Below, in pieces: positions 6,196-10,631 of a stretch of DNA of 10,631 nt (position 1 is the stretch's first letter; each line of letters opens with the position of its first letter). The notes below the pieces were generated by a model. It searched no databases. It was given only the letters and a program-made list of their open reading frames with translations, and was not told the DNA's origin. The stretch spans positions 1 to 10,631 of the forward strand of contig JADJJE010000059.1 in NCBI GenBank assembly GCA_016706685.1, in the 5' to 3' direction. Both the position numbers and the translations under genes were made by a program. This stretch comes from Sandaracinaceae bacterium (GTDB lineage: Bacteria; Myxococcota_A; Polyangia; Polyangiales; Houyiibacteriaceae).

Positions 6196-8604
6196 CTACT
6201 CGTCCGGCCCCAGCAGTCGCAGCCGCCCCGTGCTCCCGTCCAGCTCCACGCGGTCGCCCGTGCGGAACATGCTGGTCCCGTGCTGGGTGCCCACGATGCA
6301 CGGCACGCCGTACTCGCGGGCCACCACGGCGCCGTGCGAGACCGCGCTGCCCACGTCGGTAGCGAGGCCGCCCAGCAGCCCGAAATAGGGCGTCCAGCCC
6401 ACGTCGGTGATGGGGGCGATCAGGATCTCGCCGGCCTCCACCGCGCTCGCCTCCTCGAGCGTGCGAACCACGCGCGCTTTGCCGCGGGCGATGCCCACGC
6501 TGACGGGCTTGCCGATGACCACGCCGTCGCCGGCGTCGAACACGGGGCGCACGGGCTCGGGGCGGCCCACGAAGATCTCCTCGAAGATCAGGTCCATCTG
6601 GTAGGCGTAGGTCTTGCGGCGGGCCACCGCGAGCGAGGCGAGCTGCGTGTCACCGGCGAGGCACGCGGGCAGCTCCTCGTGCGTGAGGAAGAAGACGGCG
6701 TCCGCGTCGGGCAGGAGGCCCTCGGCGTGCATGGCGGTGCCGAGCGCGCGGTAGGCGTGCTTGAGGTGCTGGCCGGCCTTCACCAGGAGTGACTTGGTGG
6801 TCTCGCGCAGGCGCACGGCGTCATGAGCGCGCGCCACCAGCAGCTTCATGCCGCGCGTGAGCGGCTCGCTCGTGGTGTGCGCGCGCTTGCTTGGCTGCGC
6901 GCCGGCAGAGCGACCGCGCAGGGCGCTCTTCATGGAGCGCAGCAGCGGCACCGGGTCGTCGGCCCAGTCGCGCTGGTGCAGCTCCAGCTCGCGCACCGTG
7001 CGGTGCCCGTGCCGTGCGAGGTAGGCCTCGAACAGCTCGCGCGCGCGGCCCGCGTCGTGCTGCGCAGCCACGCCAGCGGGCCTCGGCTCGGCGTCGGTGA
7101 AGCGCGCGCTCGCGTCGGGGTGCTCGTCCGCGCGTCCACGATGCGGTCCACCCCTGGCGGCGATGTCGGCGCTCTCCACGTTGGTGGCGCCGCTGAGCAG
7201 CTCGGCCACGCGCGCGATGTCCTCGGCGGTGGGCGGCTCGTTCTTGGCGGTGACGCGCAGCAGGATGGGCGCCATGGCGCCGGCCGGTGACGAGCACGCC
7301 AGGTGGTGCGTGAAGATGTCCCACCACACGGGGAGCGCTGCGTCGATCTGCTGCCACGCGGCGCGCGCCGAGTTGGCGAAGCGCACGGCCTCGGCCACGG
7401 TGCCGAGCTCGTCCACCTGGGCGCGCATCTTGGGCACGCGCTTGCCGGCGCCCAGGATGAACGAGCCATAGCGCAGCAGGTTGCGGTACTGCACCAGCGG
7501 CCCGGCCGGCGGGGGCAGGGCGGCCTCGGCGTCGGGCACGCGCTGGCCGCAGATGGCCAGACACGCCTGCTCGGGCGTGGAGCCCGCTACCTGCGTGCTG
7601 ATGCCCAGCACCTCGCTGAGGTTCAGGAACATGTGGCCGCTGAACACCGCCACGTAGCGGAACTCGGGCCACTCGCGCGAGCGCACCGCACTCATACGCA
7701 CATGCGCTGCATGGACACGTCGATGCCGCGCGCGGTCAGCGAGCGCGTGAGCGGCGTGATGGCGCCCGGCATCATCTCGCCGATGTTGCACTTGGTGTAG
7801 AAGTCGTTGGGCCGCTGGATGATGTCGAGCGCGCGCGGGTCCGCCGCCAGGTGCGTGATGGGGCGCGCCTGAAGGAACACCACGCGGTTGTCGTGGTCCA
7901 CGGCCCATTCGAGGTCGAGCGGCGCACCCACGGCGCGCTCCGCATCGCGCGCGTGCTTGGCCAGCTGCTGCAGCGTGGTGTCGGGCAGCACTGGTTCCGG
8001 GCCAGCCTGGTCGCGCTCCACGATGGTGTTCCGGGGGTCGAGCTTCAGGTGGTCGGGGGTCACCGCGCCGCTCACCAGCGCCTCGCCCAGGCCCCGCACC
8101 GCGTCGATCACCAGCCGGTCGCGCCGCCCGCTGACGGGGTCCACGGTGAACAGCACGCCCGCGGCGAAGGCGTCCACCATGCGCTGCACCACCACCGTCA
8201 TGGTCACGTCGGTGTTGTCCGCGCGCGCCTCGCGGTAGGCCGCCGAGCGGGTGTTGCTGGCGCTCGCGAGGCACTCGGCAATCGCAGCACGCAGCGCGTC
8301 CGCGCCGACCACGTTCAGGATGGTCTCGTACTGCCCCGCGAAGGAGGCGTCCTCCGAGTCTTCGCCGAGGGCCGAGGAGCGCACGGCCACCGCGCCACCA
8401 CCGAGCGCCTCGTAGTGGCGCAGCACCTCCGCGACGGTCGCGTCATCGAGGCCCGCGCCCCAGTGCCCACGCTCGCGCCCACCAGCGAACGCCGGCGAGT
8501 GAGCAGCCCGAATCGAGCAGCGGCGCCGCAGCCCCTCGGCCTTGGCCGCCGCCCACGGGCTGCCCCGCCGTGTCGGCGATGGCCAAGCAGAAGGGCGCGC
8601 TCAC
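6196..8604 (-). CDS. PEP synthase / rifampicin-phosphotransferase-like dikinase, frame breaks at the N-terminus and near 7700
   Basis: Proteins of this type use ATP to phosphorylate a substrate through a swivelling histidine domain. In order: an N-terminal VGGGKAEGL-like start, the ATP-grasp domain with VAVRSSALGEDS, SFAGQYETIL, GVLFTVDPVSG and VFLQARPIT, a helical middle domain (ARHGHRTVRELELHQRDW resembles the Rph middle region), and a C-terminal phosphohistidine domain with DVGWTPYF and VSHGAVVAREYGVP, the His codon being 6334-6336. The product is about 800 residues, near the roughly 865 of Rph. The GTG at 8604 follows GAGGA by 6 bases and overlaps the stop of the upstream gene in GTGA, so the two are coupled. 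The N-terminal 60 residues (8430-8600) need several indels. At 7692-7695 the frame ends in TGA overlapping an ATG (ATGA) of the following frame, which could be an indel or a true split. The substrate cannot be told; the middle domain differs from PEP synthase, so a small-molecule acceptor is likely. Confidence 0.85.
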
Positions 8605-9654
8605 GCCTCGTCCTCGAAGACGACCGGCTGCAGGAAGCGGTTGACCTCCAGCCAGCCCAGGCACGCGGCGCCGCCGTCATCGGGCGTGAAGCGCACCAAG
8701 GCGCGCTCGTAGCGCGAGGGTTGTGGTGGCGAGAACGCGTGCGTGGCGTCTATCTCACACGCGGTCACGCACGTGATGCTGCCGGCCACCTCGGTGCCGT
8801 TCTCGTAGCGCGCGTGCACCCGGCCGCTGAAGGGCTGCTGCGCGTCGCTGAACGTCAGGTCGAAGCGCACCGTGTCGATGTCTGTGGTCCCGTCGGCGTG
8901 GCTCTGGTAGCCCACCATGATGGGCTCCTCATCGGGCCGCCGTCGCCGAACGCCACCGTCACCGCCTGCATCCGGAAGCTCGCCGTTGAGCACCAGGAAG
9001 CGCCACGTCATGTACGACATGCGCGGCCCCAGCTGTGGGTCGCGCTCGCCGCGCCCGTCCACCTCGAAGCGCTGGCGGTCCACGCTGGAAGTGCCCCGTG
9101 ATGCGCGGTGGGCTGCTCGAAGCGCAGCGCGCTCAGCTCGTCGTGCGAGTGCCCGTCCACGCCGCGGTCCCCCACGCTGTGGCACGCGCCGATGCCGAAC
9201 ACGTCGAGGTCCACGCTGACCGGCAGCACGCGCCCCACGCCGGGCCCCGCGATCACGCGGCCGAAGGCGCGGGCCCGCACGCGGTTGTGCAGCAGCTCTT
9301 CTATGACCTCCCGCTCGAACGAGAGGCCCGCCAGGCGGTACGACCAGCGCTCCCAGTCGAAGCCCGAGAGCGGCAGCCGCGCCTCGTCCACGGCGATCCA
9401 GCGCGCCCCGTCGAACACGTAGAGCCAGAACCACACGCGCTCTTGCCCTGCATCACGCTTGATGCGCAGGACGCCGCGAGGCCGCCGTCGGGCGTGTACT
9501 CAGTCGTAGAAGAGCGACTCGTTCCACGGGATCGGCGGCATCGAAGGGGCGCGTGTCGTCGGCAGGGCGGATAACGAACTGGGTCAGCTCCGCAAGAGAA
9601 GGTGTCGAGGTCAGCGGGTCTCGCTGGGGGTCGAAGGCCCGTGTACAGAGGCAC
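8601..9654 (-). CDS. Lipocalin-like protein of DUF7064/CrtC type, several frame breaks
   Basis: After correction of two homopolymer indels near 9025-9035 the centre reads GRGERDHSWGPRMSYMTW; the GxRDHSWGxR motif is a hallmark of DUF7064 and of the related CrtC/AttH lipocalin-like fold. N-terminal to it lie DPWNESLFYDW (across a G run at 9528-9530), RVWFWLYVFDGARW and HSVGDRGVDG; C-terminal lie EEPIMVGYQSHADG, VRFDLTF and GWLEVNRFLQPVV. The product is about 350 residues. Other breaks lie near 9500, 9470, 9095 and 8938. The start is uncertain: a GTG at 9654 is in phase after removal of one base from the C run near 9630, and an ATG at 9688 is an alternative. The TGA at 8601-8603 overlaps the GTG of the Rph-like gene. 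No signal peptide is evident. Members of this fold bind or modify hydrophobic ligands; the function here is inferred and unproven. Confidence 0.65.
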
Positions 9655-9699
9655 GTCTCAGCGGCCGCGAGATGTCGCCTGCACGCATTGCACCGACAC

Positions 9700-9737
9700 C
9701 GTGGCGGGTTCCCATCCCCCCAGACGGGGGTTCCACG
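9700..9737 (-). terminator. Stem-loop in the spacer after the 9775-10454 gene
   Basis: CGTGG (9700-9704) pairs with CCACG (9733-9737), enclosing CCCCC (9717-9721) paired with GGGGG (9726-9730). It lies in the 120-base gap between two minus-strand genes, where a terminator or processing site could be, but no T tract follows on the minus strand. Confidence 0.3.
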
Positions 9738-9774
9738 AGCAACTCTAGGAAAGTCGATGTCGCCCGACGGGGCT

Positions 9775-10454
9775 TTACGGCGACTCGAGCTCTTGGACCG
9801 TGTCGATCAGCCTCGCGGCTTTCGCGAGGCGGGCATGCACGTCGGTCATCGAGCGGCCCTTGCGTGTCCACGCCGCGAGCTCCTCGAAGAGCGTCGCGAC
9901 CGCTTCGCGGAGCGGCGTTGCCGGGTACGCGGTGGCGCCGGCGGCCAGTGGCGGAGGAAGGACGGAGCATCGCGGCGGCTGACGACGACTCGCGCGTGAG
10001 CCGTCGGCGCGGTGGATGGCTGCGCGCGGGCCCACCATCGATGAGTGACCGCCCGCGTGCGGTAGCGATCCTTCGACCTGCGCGAGGAGGAGATCCGCGA
10101 CGCGATCGTGCGTCGCCTGATCTCGACAGGCAGCTTCCCGGAAGGGGAGTTCTTCGTCGACCTCGGCCTTGACCCGCGCGAGTGCTTGACGGACGGTCCC
10201 TCGAAGGTCGAGCCGTGGTTCGCCAGTCGCTTGCGGAACATCCCGGCCACGAGCCGCGCGACCCAGCCGACCCGTCTGACGCCGAGCACGCCTTGCAGAC
10301 CCGCCGAGAGACCTTGGTGATAGGTGGTGACGAAGCACCTCGAGCACGCCGTCGCGGGCGTCCTTCGGCGAGGAGATGATGGGTTTCGCGAGCCCTCCGG
10401 CGAAGGCGCCTTCGACATAGGCGCATGGAGGCTGGATTTGACGGCGAGTGACAT
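9775..10454 (-). CDS. Hypothetical protein, several frame breaks
   Basis: The start is well supported: AAGGAG ends 5 bases before the ATG at 10454. The protein begins MSLAVKSSLHA and then continues across small frame changes as YVEGAFAGGLAKP, DGVLEVLRHHL, GVRRVGWVARLVAGMF, RLANHGSTFEG, RQALARVKAEVDEELPFRE, HDRVADLLLAQVEGSL, and ends EELAAWTRKG and LIDTVQELESP with TAA at 9775-9777. About 225 residues. It looks mostly helical with no clear membrane segment, though WVARLVAGMF is hydrophobic. I do not recognise a family. It lies 10 bases downstream of the preceding partial gene, so the two are likely co-transcribed. The stretch between about 9960 and 10060 is the least certain. Confidence 0.6.
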
Positions 10455-10459
10455 GGGGG

Positions 10460-10465
10460 CTCCTT
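10460..10465 (-). promoter_or_regulatory. Ribosome binding site of the 9775-10454 gene
   Basis: AAGGAG on the minus strand, 5 bases before the ATG at 10454, touching the last base of the stop codon of the upstream partial gene. Confidence 0.7.
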
Positions 10466-10629
10466 CAATCTCTGCGAGCGCCGCGAGCGACGAGCACGAC
10501 GTCGAGGTCACGTTCGGTCAGGCGGCGTGCGCGCGAGAGCGCCAGGTTAACCTGCCTTGACGGCGCGTCGAGCGTCACGGGGAGCCCGGCGGGGTCGCGG
10601 GCCATGAGCCTCATGGACCAACGCATCGA
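10465..10629 (-). CDS. C-terminal end of an unidentified protein (partial, 5' truncated)
   Basis: The frame is open from the window edge to TGA at 10465-10467 and gives 54 residues, including RDPAGLPVTLDAPS and LSRARRLTERDLDVVLVAR. Third positions are strongly G or C, as in the neighbouring genes, and the stop lies just before the ribosome binding site of the next gene, as expected in an operon. No family is recognised. Confidence 0.45.
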   Translation of the reverse strand, partial: SMRWSMRLMARDPAGLPVTLDAPSRQVNLALSRARRLTERDLDVVLVARGARRD

Positions 10630-10631
10630 CG

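Noticed and set aside
7851..9101. Long plus-strand open frame (416 residues) opposite the Rph-like and lipocalin-like genes
   Set aside because: It is an antisense shadow of high-GC codons: rich in Ala, Arg, His and Val with no motif, and it crosses two genes with clear domains on the other strand.

Overview
The window is GC-rich DNA with dense, mostly minus-strand genes and strong G/C preference at third codon positions. The gene content (an ABHD18-like hydrolase, an SCP2-type thiolase paired with a stand-alone 3-hydroxyacyl-CoA dehydrogenase, an M19 dipeptidase and a PEP-synthase/Rph-like phosphotransferase) would fit a Myxococcota or other former deltaproteobacterial genome. That placement is inference from gene style, not a measured result.

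Layout, left to right: the 3' end of an unidentified plus-strand gene (3-146); a minus-strand four-helix membrane protein with an internal duplication (245-658); a divergent spacer; a plus-strand ABHD18/DUF2048-type alpha/beta hydrolase (794-1811); a convergent-gene terminator hairpin (1821-1862); a minus-strand operon of 3-hydroxyacyl-CoA dehydrogenase (3148-4468) followed by thiolase (1881-3111); a 398-base non-coding stretch (4469-4866) with repeated TGTAAAC boxes, a helically phased GATC array and a multi-hairpin element; an M19 dipeptidase-like gene (4867-5994); a nested hairpin; an Rph-like phosphotransferase (6196-8604) translationally coupled to an upstream lipocalin-like (DUF7064/CrtC-type) gene (8601-9654); and two more minus-strand hypothetical genes (9775-10454 and the partial 10465-10629).

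How the genes work together: the dehydrogenase and thiolase supply the last two steps of a beta-oxidation-type cycle. The 4-base overlap of the lipocalin-like gene with the Rph-like gene suggests that the two proteins act together on one unknown small molecule. This pair is the best candidate here for an uncharacterised system.

The dominant caveat is sequence quality. At least six genes need one or more small indels, mostly in G/C homopolymers or dinucleotide runs, to give one continuous conserved protein. The conserved residues are otherwise intact, so I read these as sequencing or assembly errors rather than pseudogenes. Each affected gene is annotated as one CDS spanning the breaks. No tRNA, rRNA, CRISPR array or transposase gene was seen.
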